A stretch of 64,000 nucleotides of DNA, taken from NCBI RefSeq assembly GCF_003057745.1, contig NZ_QBJD02000015.1, forward strand, positions 1 to 64,000. The letters run 5' to 3'. The notes under the pieces are model-generated. The model did no database searches. It was not told the DNA's origin and worked only from the letters and a program-made list of their open reading frames with translations. A program made the translations under genes and the position numbers. Positions 50,128-59,864 of the stretch are shown here, one piece after another (the stretch's first letter is position 1; each line of letters begins with the position of its first letter). The DNA is from Enterobacter sp. RIT418. GTDB lineage: Bacteria; Pseudomonadota; Gammaproteobacteria; Enterobacterales; Enterobacteriaceae.

Positions 50128-50601
50128 TTGGGATTCTTTCAAAAAACACGTCATTCGCACGCTCGTCCGAACGTTCCTGCGCTGGTGCAGGTGGCGGCGC
50201 TCGCCATTATTATGATCCGCTGCCTGGACGTGCTGATGATTCTGAACACGCTGGGCGCGCGCGGCATTGGCGAATTTATTCACCGCAGCGTGCAGACGTG
50301 GAACCTGACGCTGGTCTTTTTTGCCAGCCTGGTGCTGGTGTTTGTTGAGATTTACTGCGCGTTCTCGCTGGTGAAAGGGCGCAACTGGGCGCGCTGGGTC
50401 TACCTGCTGACGCAGGTGACGGCGGCCAGCTATCTCTGGGCCGCGTCGCTGGGTTACGGCTATCCGGAGCTGTTCAGCATTGCGGGCGGGTCCAGGCGCG
50501 AGATTTTCCATTCGCTGGTGATGCAAAAGCTTCCGGATATTTTGGTCCTGTGCCTGCTTTATCTTCCGGCGTCCAGCCGGAGATTCTTTCGCCTGCAATA
50601 A
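50128..50601 (+). CDS. ybjO: Inner-membrane protein YbjO
   Basis: The 157-residue membrane protein has about four hydrophobic segments and is very like E. coli YbjO (RPNVPALVQVAALAIIMIR, IGEFIHRSVQTW). The function is unknown. The start is TTG at 50128 (MGFFQKTRHSHA) with AGGGAAG upstream; the extra five residues at the E. coli N-terminus have no start codon here. Confidence 0.88.
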   Translation: MGFFQKTRHSHARPNVPALVQVAALAIIMIRCLDVLMILNTLGARGIGEFIHRSVQTWNLTLVFFASLVLVFVEIYCAFSLVKGRNWARWVYLLTQVTAASYLWAASLGYGYPELFSIAGGSRREIFHSLVMQKLPDILVLCLLYLPASSRRFFRLQ

Positions 50602-50646
50602 AATAACGTATATAATCGCAGCCCCCGTGATTCTTAAGGTCTTAAT

Positions 50647-51786
50647 ATGCAGTGCGCACTCTTTGACGCCGGTCGCTGCCGCTCCTGTCAGTGGATAGAA
50701 CAGCCGGTCTCCCAACAGCTCTCCGCCAAAATGACCGATCTGCAGCAGTTGCTGGCAGAACACGCGGTGGGCGAGTGGTGCGCACCCGTCAGCGGGCCGG
50801 AGCAGGGCTTTCGCAATAAGGCCAAAATGGTGGTCAGCGGCAGCGTCGAAAGGCCGCTGCTGGGCATGCTGCACCGCGACGGCACGCCGGAAGATTTAAC
50901 CGAATGCCCGCTGTATCCTGATTCCTTCGCGCCGGTCTTTGCGGCGCTCAAGCCCTTCATTGCCCGCGCCGGGTTAACGCCCTATAGCGTTGCCCGCAGG
51001 CGCGGCGAGCTGAAATACCTTCTGCTCACTGAAAGCCAGGTTGACGGCGGGATGATGCTGCGCTTCGTGCTGCGCTCGGAGGCCAAGCTGGAGCAGCTTC
51101 GCGCGGCGCTGCCGTGGCTGCAGGCGCAGCTTCCGCAGCTTAAGGTTATTACGGCGAACATTCAGCCGGTGCATATGGCGATCATGGAAGGGGAGAAAGA
51201 GATTTTCTTCACCGACCGGCACGCGCTGGCGGAAAACTTCAACGGCGTGCCGCTGTGGATCCGCCCGCAGAGCTTCTTCCAGACGAACCCGACCGTCGCC
51301 AGCGCCCTGTACGCTACCGCCCGCGATTGGGTTCGCGCCCTTAATATCGGCCACATGTGGGACCTGTTCTGCGGCGTGGGCGGCTTTGGCCTGCACTGCG
51401 CCACCCCGGAGATGCAGCTGACCGGGATTGAGATCTCCCCCGAAGCGATCGCCTGCGCGAAGCAGTCCGCCGCCGAGCTGGGGTTAACAAACCTTCATTT
51501 TCAGGCGCTGGACTCCACCCGCTTCGCCACCGGGCAGGGCAACGTGCCCGAGCTGGTGCTGGTCAATCCGCCGCGGCGCGGCATCGGCAACGCGCTGTGC
51601 GACTACCTCAGCCAGATGGCGCCTGAGTTCATCATCTACTCCAGCTGCAACGCCCGGACGATGGCAAAAGACATCGCCCACCTGCCGGGCTACCGCATTG
51701 AGCGCGTTCAGCTTTTCGATATGTTCCCGCACACCGCGCATTATGAAGTGCTGACGCTGTTAACCCGCAGGCCGGGTAAGGCGTAG
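50647..51786 (+). CDS. rlmC: 23S rRNA m5U747 methyltransferase RlmC (RumB)
   Basis: The 379-residue SAM-dependent enzyme methylates U747 of 23S rRNA. An N-terminal cysteine cluster ([14 protein letters not shown], then a later Cys) binds an iron-sulfur centre. The SAM motif is [15 protein letters not shown], and the catalytic Cys lies in [10 protein letters not shown]. The last residues (RRPGKA) and the stop codon come from a REP palindrome, making the protein slightly longer than the E. coli form. Confidence 0.95.
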   Translation: MQCALFDAGRCRSCQWIEQPVSQQLSAKMTDLQQLLAEHAVGEWCAPVSGPEQGFRNKAKMVVSGSVERPLLGMLHRDGTPEDLTECPLYPDSFAPVFAALKPFIARAGLTPYSVARRRGELKYLLLTESQVDGGMMLRFVLRSEAKLEQLRAALPWLQAQLPQLKVITANIQPVHMAIMEGEKEIFFTDRHALAENFNGVPLWIRPQSFFQTNPTVASALYATARDWVRALNIGHMWDLFCGVGGFGLHCATPEMQLTGIEISPEAIACAKQSAAELGLTNLHFQALDSTRFATGQGNVPELVLVNPPRRGIGNALCDYLSQMAPEFIIYSSCNARTMAKDIAHLPGYRIERVQLFDMFPHTAHYEVLTLLTRRPGKA

Positions 51787-51798
51787 CCGCCACCCGGC
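51771..51798. repeat. REP-like palindrome overlapping the rlmC stop
   Basis: GCCGGGTAAGGCGTAGCCGC and CACCCGGC form the palindrome. The TAG inside it ends rlmC. The unit is almost identical to that at 54059-54086. Confidence 0.8.
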
Positions 51799-51891
51799 GT
51801 AAACCCCGCACAATGTTAAACAAAATGTGAACTCTGCCAGCCCCTAAAATCAGGTAAGCTTAAGCCAGAAGAACTGAATTAAGGCTTAACG

Positions 51892-52599
51892 ATGAAGCAG
51901 ATCCTGCTGGTGGAAGATGACCACGATATCGCGGCGCTTCTGCGTCTCAATTTAGAAGACGAAGGCTACGCCATTACCCACGAGCCGGACGGCGCCAGGG
52001 CGCTACGCTGCCTGGACGCGCAGCCGTGGGACGCGGTGATCCTCGATCTTATGCTCCCGCACGTTGACGGCCTGGAGATTTGCCGCCGCATTCGCCAGAT
52101 GACCCGCTACCTGCCCATTATCATCATCAGCGCCCGCAGCAGCGAAACGGACCGCATTACCGGGCTGGAAACCGGCGCCGATGATTATCTGGCGAAACCG
52201 TTCTCGGTGCAGGAGCTGATTGCCCGCATCAAGGCGCTGTTCCGCCGCCAGCAGGCGATGGGGCAGGCGCAGCCCGCGGGGCAAATCCACGCTCACGGCC
52301 TGACGATCGACCCGCTGGCGCGCAGCGTGCGCCTGCACGGCCAGGACGTCGACCTCACCCCGCGCGAGTTTGAGCTGCTCTACTTCTTTGCCCGGCACCC
52401 GGGCGAGGTCTTTTCGCGCCTGGCGCTGCTGGAACAGGTGTGGGGCTACCAGCACGAAGGGTACGAGCATACGGTGAACACCCATATCAACCGCCTGCGG
52501 ATCAAGATTGAAAAAGATGCCGCCGAGCCGGAGATCGTTCGCACCGTGTGGGGCAAAGGCTACAAATTTGCGGAGGTTAAGTCTGATGGGGCGATTTAA
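51892..52599 (+). CDS. OmpR-family response regulator
   Basis: The 235-residue regulator has a receiver domain with acidic pocket EDD (residues 8-10), phospho-acceptor Asp52 in VILDLMLP, and Lys in YLAKPF. A winged-helix effector domain follows (LTPREFELLYFFARHPGEVF, RTVWGKGYKF). It is cotranscribed with the kinase gene, which begins inside its last codons (14-bp overlap). The pair is not found between rlmC and artJ in K-12. I do not recognise a named orthologue; targets could include its neighbours. Confidence 0.92.
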   Translation: MKQILLVEDDHDIAALLRLNLEDEGYAITHEPDGARALRCLDAQPWDAVILDLMLPHVDGLEICRRIRQMTRYLPIIIISARSSETDRITGLETGADDYLAKPFSVQELIARIKALFRRQQAMGQAQPAGQIHAHGLTIDPLARSVRLHGQDVDLTPREFELLYFFARHPGEVFSRLALLEQVWGYQHEGYEHTVNTHINRLRIKIEKDAAEPEIVRTVWGKGYKFAEVKSDGAI

Positions 52600-54052
52600 C
52601 CTGAGCCAGCGCCTGACGCTGCTGTTCATCCTGCTGCTGCTGATTTGCGCCAGCGTCGCCTGCGCCGTTCAGCTGTACAGCACCACCCAGTACGGCAACG
52701 CCACGGTGCAGCGCCTTTCCGGCGGGCTTGCGCAGCAAATCGTGCAGCGCGAAGCCATTCTCGACGCGCAGGGCGGCGTTGACCGCACCGCGCTTAAGCC
52801 GCTGTTTGACCGCCTGATGACCTTTAACCCCAGCGTTGAGCTGTACGTTATCTCCCCGAACGGGGACGTGCTGGCCGACGCAGCGCCGCCCGGCCACGTG
52901 AAGCGGCAAAAAATCGACCTCAAGCCGCTGCAGACGTTCCTGAGCGGCGGCGCCATGCCGGTCTACGGCGACGACCCGCGCAGCGAGAACCAGAAGGTGT
53001 TTAGCGTCACCCCGCTGCGCCAGGATGGGGCGCTGCGCGGGTATCTGTATATCATCCTGCAGGGGGAAGAGTTTAACGCGCTGGCGGAGATGGCCTGGCA
53101 CGACGCGCTCTGGCGCACCGCGCTGTGGTCGCTGCTGCTGGTGGCCATGTTTAGCCTGCTGGCCGGGCTGCTGGTGTGGTTCTGGGTGACGCGCCCGGTT
53201 AACCAGCTTACGCGCGACGTCGCGGGGCTGGATCAGGACAGCATCAGCACCATCAAGCAGCTGGCGGCGGAGCCGCTGGAGCCCGCAAGCCGTGATGAAG
53301 TGGTGCTGCTGCGCAACAGCTTTATCGAGCTGGCGCGCAAAATTACCTCCCAGTGGGATCGGCTGGCCGACAGCGATCGCCAGCGCCGGGAGTTTATCGC
53401 CAATATTTCGCATGACCTGCGCACGCCGCTGACCTCCCTGCTGGGGTATCTGGAAACGCTGTCGCTCAAATCCGCGACCCTGACCGCCCAGGAGCACCAG
53501 CAGTATCTCGCCACCGCGCTGCGCCAGGGGCAAAAGGTGCGCCATCTGTCGCAGCAGCTTTTCGAGCTGGCGCGCCTTGAGCACGGCGGCATCCGGCCGC
53601 AGCGCGAGCGGTTTGCCATGGCCGAGCTGATTTCGGACGTGGCGCAGAAGTTTGAGCTGGCGGCGCGCACGCGCGAGGTGAACCTGCACATCGACGTGCC
53701 GGGGCCGCTGCCGCTGGTGAACGCCGACGTCTCGATGATTGAGCGGGTGGTGACCAACCTGCTGGACAACGCCATCCGCCATACCCCCGCGGGCGGGGAG
53801 ATCCGCCTGGCGGTGTGGCAGGAGAACGAGCGGATCCAGGTGGAGGTGAGGGACAGCGGAGCGGGCGTAGACGATGCCCTGCGCGACGAACTGTTTCAGC
53901 GGCCTTCGGCGCTGAATACGCAGGCGTCGCGGGAGAATCGCGGCGGGTTAGGGCTGTTAATCGTTAAAAGAATGCTGGAGCTGCACGGCGGCGGAATACG
54001 GCTGATGGAGTCGGTGAGCGGGGCGCGGTTCAGGTTCTTTGTGCCGCTGTGA
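52586..54052 (+). CDS. Sensor histidine kinase, partner of the regulator at 51892
   Basis: The 488-residue inner-membrane kinase has two membrane helices (about 10-30 and 178-200) around a periplasmic sensor region of about 145 residues. A HAMP domain (about 200-255) follows, then the dimerisation helix with His276 in FIANISHDLRTPLTSLLGY. The ATPase part has the N box (NLLDNAIRHTP), DSGAG and GGLGLLIVKRML. The ATG at 52586 has GGAGG upstream and overlaps the regulator end. The signal sensed is unknown; the periplasmic region has PAS/Cache-like features at best. Confidence 0.92.
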   Translation: MGRFNLSQRLTLLFILLLLICASVACAVQLYSTTQYGNATVQRLSGGLAQQIVQREAILDAQGGVDRTALKPLFDRLMTFNPSVELYVISPNGDVLADAAPPGHVKRQKIDLKPLQTFLSGGAMPVYGDDPRSENQKVFSVTPLRQDGALRGYLYIILQGEEFNALAEMAWHDALWRTALWSLLLVAMFSLLAGLLVWFWVTRPVNQLTRDVAGLDQDSISTIKQLAAEPLEPASRDEVVLLRNSFIELARKITSQWDRLADSDRQRREFIANISHDLRTPLTSLLGYLETLSLKSATLTAQEHQQYLATALRQGQKVRHLSQQLFELARLEHGGIRPQRERFAMAELISDVAQKFELAARTREVNLHIDVPGPLPLVNADVSMIERVVTNLLDNAIRHTPAGGEIRLAVWQENERIQVEVRDSGAGVDDALRDELFQRPSALNTQASRENRGGLGLLIVKRMLELHGGGIRLMESVSGARFRFFVPL

Positions 54053-54058
54053 GAAATT

Positions 54059-54086
54059 GCCGGGTAAGGCGTAGCTGCCACCCGGC
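54059..54086. repeat. REP-like palindrome between the kinase gene and artJ
   Basis: GCCGGGTAAGGCGTAGCTGC and CACCCGGC lie in the 42-bp convergent gap. One base differs from the copy at the end of rlmC. Confidence 0.8.
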
Positions 54087-54094
54087 ACACATAT

Positions 54095-54826
54095 TTATTG
54101 CGGGAACCACTGCGCGCTGATTTTCTGGTACGTACCGTCAGCCTTAATCGCCTTCAGCGCGCCGTTCAGTTTCTCCAGCAGGGCTTTGTTGTCCGGACGC
54201 ACGGCAATGCCCAGACCGGTGCCGAAGTACTGCGGATCGGTCACTTTCTCGGTGGCGGTACCCAGCTGCGGGTTGGTTTTCAGCCACTCGTTCACCACGG
54301 CGGTATCGCCAAAGACGCCGTCGATACGGCCATTTTTCAGGTCGATAATCGCGTTCTGGTAGCTGTCGTAGGCCACGGTTTTCACTTCAGGATGCTTGTC
54401 CTGCAGGTATTTCTGGTGCGTGGTGCCGTTTTCCATGCCGATGCGTTTGCCCTTCAGCTCGTCAAAGGATTTGTAGGTGCCTTTCTTCGCGATAACCACC
54501 GCCGAGTTGGCGTAGTACGGGTCGGTGAAGGCTACCTGCTTGCTGCGCTCAGGCGTGATGTCCATGCCGGAGATCACCGCATCGTATTTCTTAAATTTCA
54601 GGGACGGGATCAGGCTGTCAAACGCGTGGTTGGTGAAGGTGCAGTCGGCCTGCATCTGCTTGCACAGCGCTTTCGCCAGATCGATATCAAACCCGACGAT
54701 CTGGTTGCTGGCGTCCAGCGATTCAAACGGCGGATAGGTGGCCGAAACGCCGAAGTTGATTTTATCCGCGGCGGATGCGCCAGCGGCGAAGGTTGCCAGC
54801 AGTGCTGCCAGAACTAATTTTTTCAT
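54095..54826 (-). CDS. artJ: Arginine-binding periplasmic protein ArtJ
   Basis: The 243-residue family 3 binding protein has a signal peptide (MKKLVLAALLATFAAGASA). YPPFESLDASNQIVGFDIDL is the family signature. It is a high-affinity arginine receptor for ArtPQM. The second of two nearby ATGs (54826) is chosen because GGAG lies 7 bp upstream, against 1 bp for the first. It is a single gene, set off from artM by a terminator, with ARG boxes upstream. Confidence 0.96.
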   Translation of the reverse strand: MKKLVLAALLATFAAGASAADKINFGVSATYPPFESLDASNQIVGFDIDLAKALCKQMQADCTFTNHAFDSLIPSLKFKKYDAVISGMDITPERSKQVAFTDPYYANSAVVIAKKGTYKSFDELKGKRIGMENGTTHQKYLQDKHPEVKTVAYDSYQNAIIDLKNGRIDGVFGDTAVVNEWLKTNPQLGTATEKVTDPQYFGTGLGIAVRPDNKALLEKLNGALKAIKADGTYQKISAQWFPQ

Positions 54827-54871
54827 TGTCATACTCCCGTCTGTAAGTCTTATGGTAAAACAATGCCAGTA

Positions 54872-54910
54872 ATTGAATTTATATGCAATAAAAATGATTA
54901 AATATTGTAT
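54872..54910. promoter_or_regulatory. artJ: Pair of ARG boxes upstream of artJ
   Basis: ATTGAATTTATATGCAAT (54872-54889) is an 18-bp ARG box with one mismatch on its better strand. Three bases further, AATGATTAAATATTGTAT (54893-54910) is a second, weaker box. Paired boxes 3 bp apart are the usual ArgR hexamer target, and artJ is ArgR-repressed in E. coli. Confidence 0.75.
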
Positions 54911-54917
54911 TGCTGAC

Positions 54918-54952
54918 AAAAAAAAGCGGATAACCAAAACGTTATCCGCTTC
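54918..54952 (-). terminator. Terminator of artPIQM
   Basis: On the minus strand AAGCGGATAAC-gttttg-GTTATCCGCTT is followed by a run of T. It lies between artM and the artJ promoter. Confidence 0.9.
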
Positions 54953-54980
54953 TATTAATCACATTTATGCACTTCTTGCC

Positions 54981-55012
54981 GACTAGCGCTGCGCTTACCC
55001 GGCCTACGATCT
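54981..55012. repeat. REP-like sequence overlapping the artM stop
   Basis: GACTAGCGCTGCGCTTACCC and GGCCTACGAT contain, on the minus strand, the TAG that ends artM. It is the second case here of a gene stop lying within a REP. Confidence 0.7.
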
Positions 55013-55672
55013 GCGCTCAAACGCCAGCGCTTTACGCTCGATTAAACGCATCATCAGCGTCAGCAGGCCGTTGACCACCAGGTAGACCAGCCCCGCGGCA
55101 CCGAACACCATCACGTCGTAGGTGCGCCCGTACAGCAGCTGCCCGTGGCCCATCACCTCCATCAGCGTGATGGTGTAGGCCAGAGAGGTACTCTTGAACA
55201 CCAGCACCACTTCGTTGGAATAGGACGAGAGCGCGCGCTTAAAGGCGTACGGCAGCAGGATCGCCAGCGTATCTTTTTTGCTCATGCCCAGCGCGCCGCA
55301 GGACTGCCACTGGCCTTCCGGGATCGCGCGGATCGCGCCGTAAAACAGCTGGGTGGTATAGGCCGCGCTGTTCAGCGAGAGCGCTATCAGGGCGCACAGC
55401 CACGGCTCGGAGAGCAGGTGCCAGACAACCGGATACTCCTGCAGCGACGGAAACTGCCCCGGGCCGTAGTAAATCAGGAAGATTTGCACCAGCAGCGGCG
55501 TGCCGGTAAACAGGGTGATGTAGGCGCGCACGATCCACACCAGCACCGGCGTTTTCAGCGTCAGGACGATGGTGAAGAGCAGCGCCAGGATCAGCGCCAC
55601 AACGATAGAGGCGACGGTCAGCGTCAGGCTGGTGTGCAGCCCTTTCATCAGCTCCGGTAAGTATTCAAGCAT
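55004..55672 (-). CDS. artM: Arginine ABC importer permease ArtM
   Basis: The 222-residue inner-membrane permease has about five helices and the family loop SCGALGMSKKDTLAILLPYA. It forms the channel with ArtQ. The start overlaps the artQ stop by one base, so they are coupled. The C-terminus is set by a REP-derived stop codon. Confidence 0.95.
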   Translation of the reverse strand: MLEYLPELMKGLHTSLTLTVASIVVALILALLFTIVLTLKTPVLVWIVRAYITLFTGTPLLVQIFLIYYGPGQFPSLQEYPVVWHLLSEPWLCALIALSLNSAAYTTQLFYGAIRAIPEGQWQSCGALGMSKKDTLAILLPYAFKRALSSYSNEVVLVFKSTSLAYTITLMEVMGHGQLLYGRTYDVMVFGAAGLVYLVVNGLLTLMMRLIERKALAFERRS

Positions 55673-56388
55673 CAGCCCGGTCTCCGTTCAAAACGCGTTG
55701 CGCGCAGGTCAATACGCTTAAGGATGTACTGACTCAGCAACGTGATCGCCAGGTAGATTGCCGCCGCCACGATGTACCAGGTAAACGGCTCCTGGGTGCG
55801 GGTCGCGATACTTTTGGTTTGCAGCATTAAATCGTTGACGCTGATTAAGCTCACCAGCGCGGTATCTTTCAGCAGCACCAGCCACTGGTTGCCCAGCCCC
55901 GGCAGCGCGTGACGCCACATCTGCGGCATCACCAGGCGGAAGAAAATAGCCGCTTTCGACATCCCCAGCGCCTGTCCGGATTCCCACTGGCCCTGCGGTA
56001 CGGCTTTCAGCGCGCCGCGCAGGGTCTGCGAGGCGTAGGCAGAGTAGAGCAGGGAAAGGGCAATCACGCCGCAGAGGAATGGGCTGACGTCGAAGTTTTC
56101 AATCTGCATCTGCACCGGGATCTGCGCAAAACCCAGATTAATCGTGAAGCCGTCGGACAGCGTTAACAGCAGCTGCGAGGAGCCGAAATAGATAAACAGG
56201 ACCACCAGAATCTCCGGTAGCCCACGCAGCACCGTGACCAGCGCCGAGCCGAGCCATGCGATCGGGCGCCATTTTACCGACTCCCAGACCGCAAAGAACA
56301 TCGCCAGCGCGAGGCCGATAATCAGTGCGCAAACGGCAAGGCCGACGGTCATCCCGGCGGCGCTTGCTAAAGGAAAAATTTCATTCAT
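55672..56388 (-). CDS. artQ: Arginine ABC importer permease ArtQ
   Basis: The 238-residue permease has the coupling loop [20 protein letters not shown]. It pairs with ArtM. It starts 6 bp after artI and its stop overlaps the artM start, inside the artPIQM operon. Confidence 0.95.
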   Translation of the reverse strand: MNEIFPLASAAGMTVGLAVCALIIGLALAMFFAVWESVKWRPIAWLGSALVTVLRGLPEILVVLFIYFGSSQLLLTLSDGFTINLGFAQIPVQMQIENFDVSPFLCGVIALSLLYSAYASQTLRGALKAVPQGQWESGQALGMSKAAIFFRLVMPQMWRHALPGLGNQWLVLLKDTALVSLISVNDLMLQTKSIATRTQEPFTWYIVAAAIYLAITLLSQYILKRIDLRATRFERRPG

Positions 56389-56394
56389 CAGGAA

Positions 56395-57126
56395 TTACTT
56401 CTGGAACCATTTTTTGTAGATGGTTTCGTAGGTGCCGTCTTTCTTCACTTTTTCCAGCGCAGCGTTGAATTTCTGCTGCAGCTCGGTGTTGCCCTGACGA
56501 ACCGCGATGCCCAGGCCGGTGCCGAAGTAGGCCTTATCGGTCACTTTGTCGCCGACTGGCGCCAGCTTGTCGTTCGCTTTCAGCCATTCGGTCACTACGG
56601 CGGTATCGCCAAACACGCCGTCAATACGGCCGTTTTGCAGATCCAGCTTCGCGTTCTGGTAGCTGTCGTAAGGCACGGTGGTGATTTCCGGATGTTTATC
56701 CATGATGAATTTCTGGTGCGTGGTGCCGTTCTGCACGCCAACCTTCTTGCCTTTCAGCTGGTCAATCGCGGTGAATTTGCCTTTCTGACCGATGAACAGC
56801 GCGGAGTTGTCGTAGTAAGGGGTGCTGAACAGAACCTGCTTTTCACGTTCTGGCGTGATGTCCATGCCGGCCATCACCGCGTCAATGCGGCGGAACTTCA
56901 GGCTTGGGATCAGGCTGTCAAACGCCTGGTTGCTGAAGGTGCAGGTTGCATCAATCTCTTTGCACAGCGCGTTAGCCAGATCGACGTCGAAGCCAACGAT
57001 CTTGTTGTTGGCATCGATGGATTCAAACGGAGGGTAAGACGCCTCGGTAGCGAAGCGAATGGTCTGAGCTGCGGTAGCGGAAAGGCTGACGCTTGCGAGC
57101 AGCGCGGCAATCAATACTTTTTTCAT
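56395..57126 (-). CDS. artI: Arginine transport binding protein ArtI
   Basis: The 243-residue family 3 binding protein is a paralogue of ArtJ (signal peptide MKKVLIAALLASVSLSATAA, then TIRFATEASYPPFESIDANN). Two ATGs six bases apart are possible; 57126 gives the E. coli N-terminus. It is the second gene of artPIQM. Confidence 0.95.
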   Translation of the reverse strand: MKKVLIAALLASVSLSATAAQTIRFATEASYPPFESIDANNKIVGFDVDLANALCKEIDATCTFSNQAFDSLIPSLKFRRIDAVMAGMDITPEREKQVLFSTPYYDNSALFIGQKGKFTAIDQLKGKKVGVQNGTTHQKFIMDKHPEITTVPYDSYQNAKLDLQNGRIDGVFGDTAVVTEWLKANDKLAPVGDKVTDKAYFGTGLGIAVRQGNTELQQKFNAALEKVKKDGTYETIYKKWFQK

Positions 57127-57146
57127 TATCATTTTTCCCTAACACA

Positions 57147-57875
57147 TCAGTGAGATAAGTAGTTTTTGAAGGCGTCGGTTTGCGGGTTGCTAAAGCAGCT
57201 CGCGTCACCTTGCTCAACGATATACCCGTTTTCCATGTAGACCACGCGGCTGGCGGTTTTGCGCGCCACTTCCACTTCGTGGGTCACGATGACCTGAGTA
57301 ATGTTGGTTTCCGCCAGCTCGCGGATAATGCTGACGATTTGGGCGGTAATTTCCGGGTCCAGCGCGGCGGTCGGCTCATCGAACAGCAGCACCGCCGGCT
57401 CCATCATCAGCGCGCGGGCAATGGCCACGCGCTGCTGCTGCCCGCCGGACAGGTGCAGCGGATAGCGATCGCTGTATGGCTTAAGGCGCAGGCGCTCGAG
57501 CAGCTTTTCGGCACGCGCCATCGCCTGGTCTTTGCTTAAGCCCAGCACGCGGCACGGGGCCTCGATCAGGTTTTGCAGCACGGTCAGGTGCGGCCAAAGA
57601 TTGTACTGCTGGAAAACCATGCCAACGTTTTGACGCAGTTCGCGAATCGCTTTATCGGAAGGCGTTTTGGCAAAGTCGAAATGATTACCCGCGATCGCCA
57701 GCGTGCCGGAGCGCGGCATTTCAAGCAGATTAAGAACACGCAAAAGAGAGCTTTTTCCCGCGCCGCTTGGGCCAAGCAAAACCAGCGTTTCGCCTTCCGG
57801 GCAGTTCAGCGTGATGTCAAACAGCGCCTGGTGTGCGCCGTAGAAGCAGTTAATGCCGTTTAGTTTAATACTCAT
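57147..57875 (-). CDS. artP: Arginine ABC importer ATPase ArtP
   Basis: The 242-residue ATPase has Walker [10 protein letters not shown], signature LSGGQQQR, Walker [12 protein letters not shown] and the H-loop VTHEVEV. It powers arginine uptake by ArtQM with ArtJ or ArtI. It is the first gene of the operon. A weak ARG-box-like sequence at 57937-57954 lies upstream (three mismatches). Confidence 0.96.
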   Translation of the reverse strand: MSIKLNGINCFYGAHQALFDITLNCPEGETLVLLGPSGAGKSSLLRVLNLLEMPRSGTLAIAGNHFDFAKTPSDKAIRELRQNVGMVFQQYNLWPHLTVLQNLIEAPCRVLGLSKDQAMARAEKLLERLRLKPYSDRYPLHLSGGQQQRVAIARALMMEPAVLLFDEPTAALDPEITAQIVSIIRELAETNITQVIVTHEVEVARKTASRVVYMENGYIVEQGDASCFSNPQTDAFKNYLSH

Positions 57876-57936
57876 CGGGGCAGTCTTTACTCATCCAGGC
57901 AATCTATAGCAATTGAGGCCGCAGATAGTACCGTTG

Positions 57937-57954
57937 ACAGAATAGTTATGCAAT
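57937..57954. promoter_or_regulatory. Weak ARG-box-like site upstream of artP
   Basis: ACAGAATAGTTATGCAAT has three mismatches to the ARG box and no second box at the usual spacing. It is given with low weight, because the art operon is an expected ArgR target. Confidence 0.3.
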
Positions 57955-58100
57955 ATTTCTGCGTTAAAAGTTAAATATAACCCGTATTCTGATCTAAACA
58001 TAGCACAAAATAGGGAACGGCAGGGGGGGCGAGAATAAATGTCGGCATTCCGCATGAAATGCCGGACATTTTACGGGGGTAACAATTTTAGGGCTGCGTT

Positions 58101-58616
58101 TTAGCGGTTTTCAATCGACTGGCGAAGCGTGCCCGCCGGGGCGTGTACGCTGCCGCCGATGTACCGTACGTCGTCCACGGCCCAGCACTGGCCTTCGCGG
58201 ATCATCAGCACCTCATCCTGCCAGGTCTGGCTGCCCTGGGTCAGCTTCACGCGCAGGGGGATGTTGCGGGCATCGGTGTTCGGAATGGTAGAGGCGCTGG
58301 CGACGTCGGCGCTGTCCGGCAGGGTGGCGCGGCTGGAGAACGGATCGGATTTGAGCAGCGCGTCATGCTGCGGATCGCGCGCCGCGTCGTTCAGCAGTTT
58401 TGCCAGACCATCGCTCAGGTATGGGCGCAGGGCGGTGAGATCGTTACCGCGATGCTGAATACGATAATCGTAGAACTGCTGCGCCACGGCGTCCGGGCCG
58501 CCGTCAATACAAGGGCCGCTGCGGGTTCCAATATCCTTAAAAGCAGGCGTGACCGTGGTGCACGCGCTGAGCACCAGCGCACACGGCACTAAAAGCGTTA
58601 AAGCAGAGTAGCGCAT
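58101..58616 (-). CDS. ybjP: Lipoprotein YbjP
   Basis: The 171-residue predicted lipoprotein has a signal peptide and lipobox (ALVLSAC, lipidated Cys at residue 19). After cleavage Thr-Thr-Val follows, which fits outer-membrane sorting. The rest contains VAQQFYDYRIQHRGND and WQDEVLMIREGQCWAVDDVRYIGG, a DUF3828-like pattern. The function is unknown. It is a single gene, divergent from ybjQ. Confidence 0.92.
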   Translation of the reverse strand: MRYSALTLLVPCALVLSACTTVTPAFKDIGTRSGPCIDGGPDAVAQQFYDYRIQHRGNDLTALRPYLSDGLAKLLNDAARDPQHDALLKSDPFSSRATLPDSADVASASTIPNTDARNIPLRVKLTQGSQTWQDEVLMIREGQCWAVDDVRYIGGSVHAPAGTLRQSIENR

Positions 58617-58713
58617 GTTGATTTCCTTATTTATTAACTATCCTTTCAATCATAGCGTAACGAACCGATAATGCAGTTGCTAACGCATTGAACGCTAAAG
58701 AAGGAGAGAAAGT

Positions 58714-59037
58714 ATGCAATTTTCAACCACGCCTACCCTGGAAGGGCAACCCATCATTGAATATTGCGGCGTCGTCACCGGCGAAGCGATTCTTGGCGCC
58801 AACATCTTCCGCGACTTTTTTGCCGGCATCCGCGACATCGTCGGCGGGCGTTCTGGAGCGTATGAAAAGGAGCTGCGTAAAGCGCGCGAAATCGCCTTTA
58901 AGGAGCTCGGCGAACAGGCCAAAGCGCTCGGCGCGGATGCGGTCGTCGGGATTGATATTGATTACGAAACGGTCGGCAAAGACGCCAGCATGCTGATGGT
59001 GAGCGTCAGCGGCACGGCGGTGAAAACCCGCCGATGA
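58714..59037 (+). CDS. ybjQ: YbjQ (UPF0145) protein
   Basis: The 107-residue pentamer-forming UPF0145 protein ([40 protein letters not shown]) is thought to bind metal or a small ligand; its function is unknown. The stop overlaps the amiD start by 4 bp (ATGA), so the two are coupled, as in E. coli. Confidence 0.94.
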   Translation: MQFSTTPTLEGQPIIEYCGVVTGEAILGANIFRDFFAGIRDIVGGRSGAYEKELRKAREIAFKELGEQAKALGADAVVGIDIDYETVGKDASMLMVSVSGTAVKTRR

Positions 59038-59864
59038 AGCGCTCGCTTGCCGCCGTCCTGCTGGCGATGATGCTGGCAGGATGCGCCACGGAAAAAGGCG
59101 TGGTTGATAAAGGCGCCTACGAGCTGGATACCCGCCACCAGGCGCAGGCGGCCTACCCGCGCATAAAGGTGCTGGTTATTCACTATACCGCCGATGATTT
59201 TGACACCTCGCTTGCTACCCTCACCGATAAAAACGTCAGCTCCCACTATCTTATCCCCGCCAGGCCGCCAGCGCCTGACGGCAAGCCGCGCATCTGGCAG
59301 CTGGTGCCCGAAAGCGAACTGGCCTGGCACGCGGGAATCAGCTTCTGGCGCGGGACGAACCGCATTAACGACACTTCCGTCGGCATTGAGCTGGAAAACC
59401 GCGGCTGGCAGATGATTAACGGGCAGAAGCGCTTTACGCCGTTTGAACCTGCGCAAATCAGCGCCCTGATCCCGCTCGCTAAAGACATCATCGCGCGCTA
59501 TAGCATCAAGCCCGAAAACGTGGTCGCGCACGCGGATATCGCCCCGCAGCGTAAGGACGATCCCGGCCCGCTGTTCCCGTGGGAAGCGCTGCACAGGCAG
59601 GGCATTGGCGCATGGCCTGACGCCGATCGGGTGGCGTTTTACATGAACGGGCGCCCTCGCTTTCAGGCAGTCGAGCAGAGCGCCTTGCTCGACCTGCTGG
59701 CGCGCTACGGCTATGAGGTGCCTGACAACGGTACGCCGCAGCAGCTGAAAAGGGTCATCATGGCGTTTCAGATGCATTTTCGCCCGCAGCTGTGGAACGG
59801 CGCTGCGGACGTGGAGACGATGGCGATTGCCGAAGCGCTTCTGGAGAAATACGGACAGGGGTAA
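59034..59864 (+). CDS. amiD: N-acetylmuramoyl-L-alanine amidase AmiD
   Basis: The 276-residue zinc amidase cuts the lactyl-peptide bond in murein and anhydro-murein. It is an outer-membrane lipoprotein (lipobox MLAGC, Cys17). Zinc ligands lie in VIHYTADD, the His of AWHAGISF, and [15 protein letters not shown]-terminal peptidoglycan-binding domain follows (about 205-276). It is coupled to ybjQ upstream. Confidence 0.95.
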   Translation: MKRSLAAVLLAMMLAGCATEKGVVDKGAYELDTRHQAQAAYPRIKVLVIHYTADDFDTSLATLTDKNVSSHYLIPARPPAPDGKPRIWQLVPESELAWHAGISFWRGTNRINDTSVGIELENRGWQMINGQKRFTPFEPAQISALIPLAKDIIARYSIKPENVVAHADIAPQRKDDPGPLFPWEALHRQGIGAWPDADRVAFYMNGRPRFQAVEQSALLDLLARYGYEVPDNGTPQQLKRVIMAFQMHFRPQLWNGAADVETMAIAEALLEKYGQG

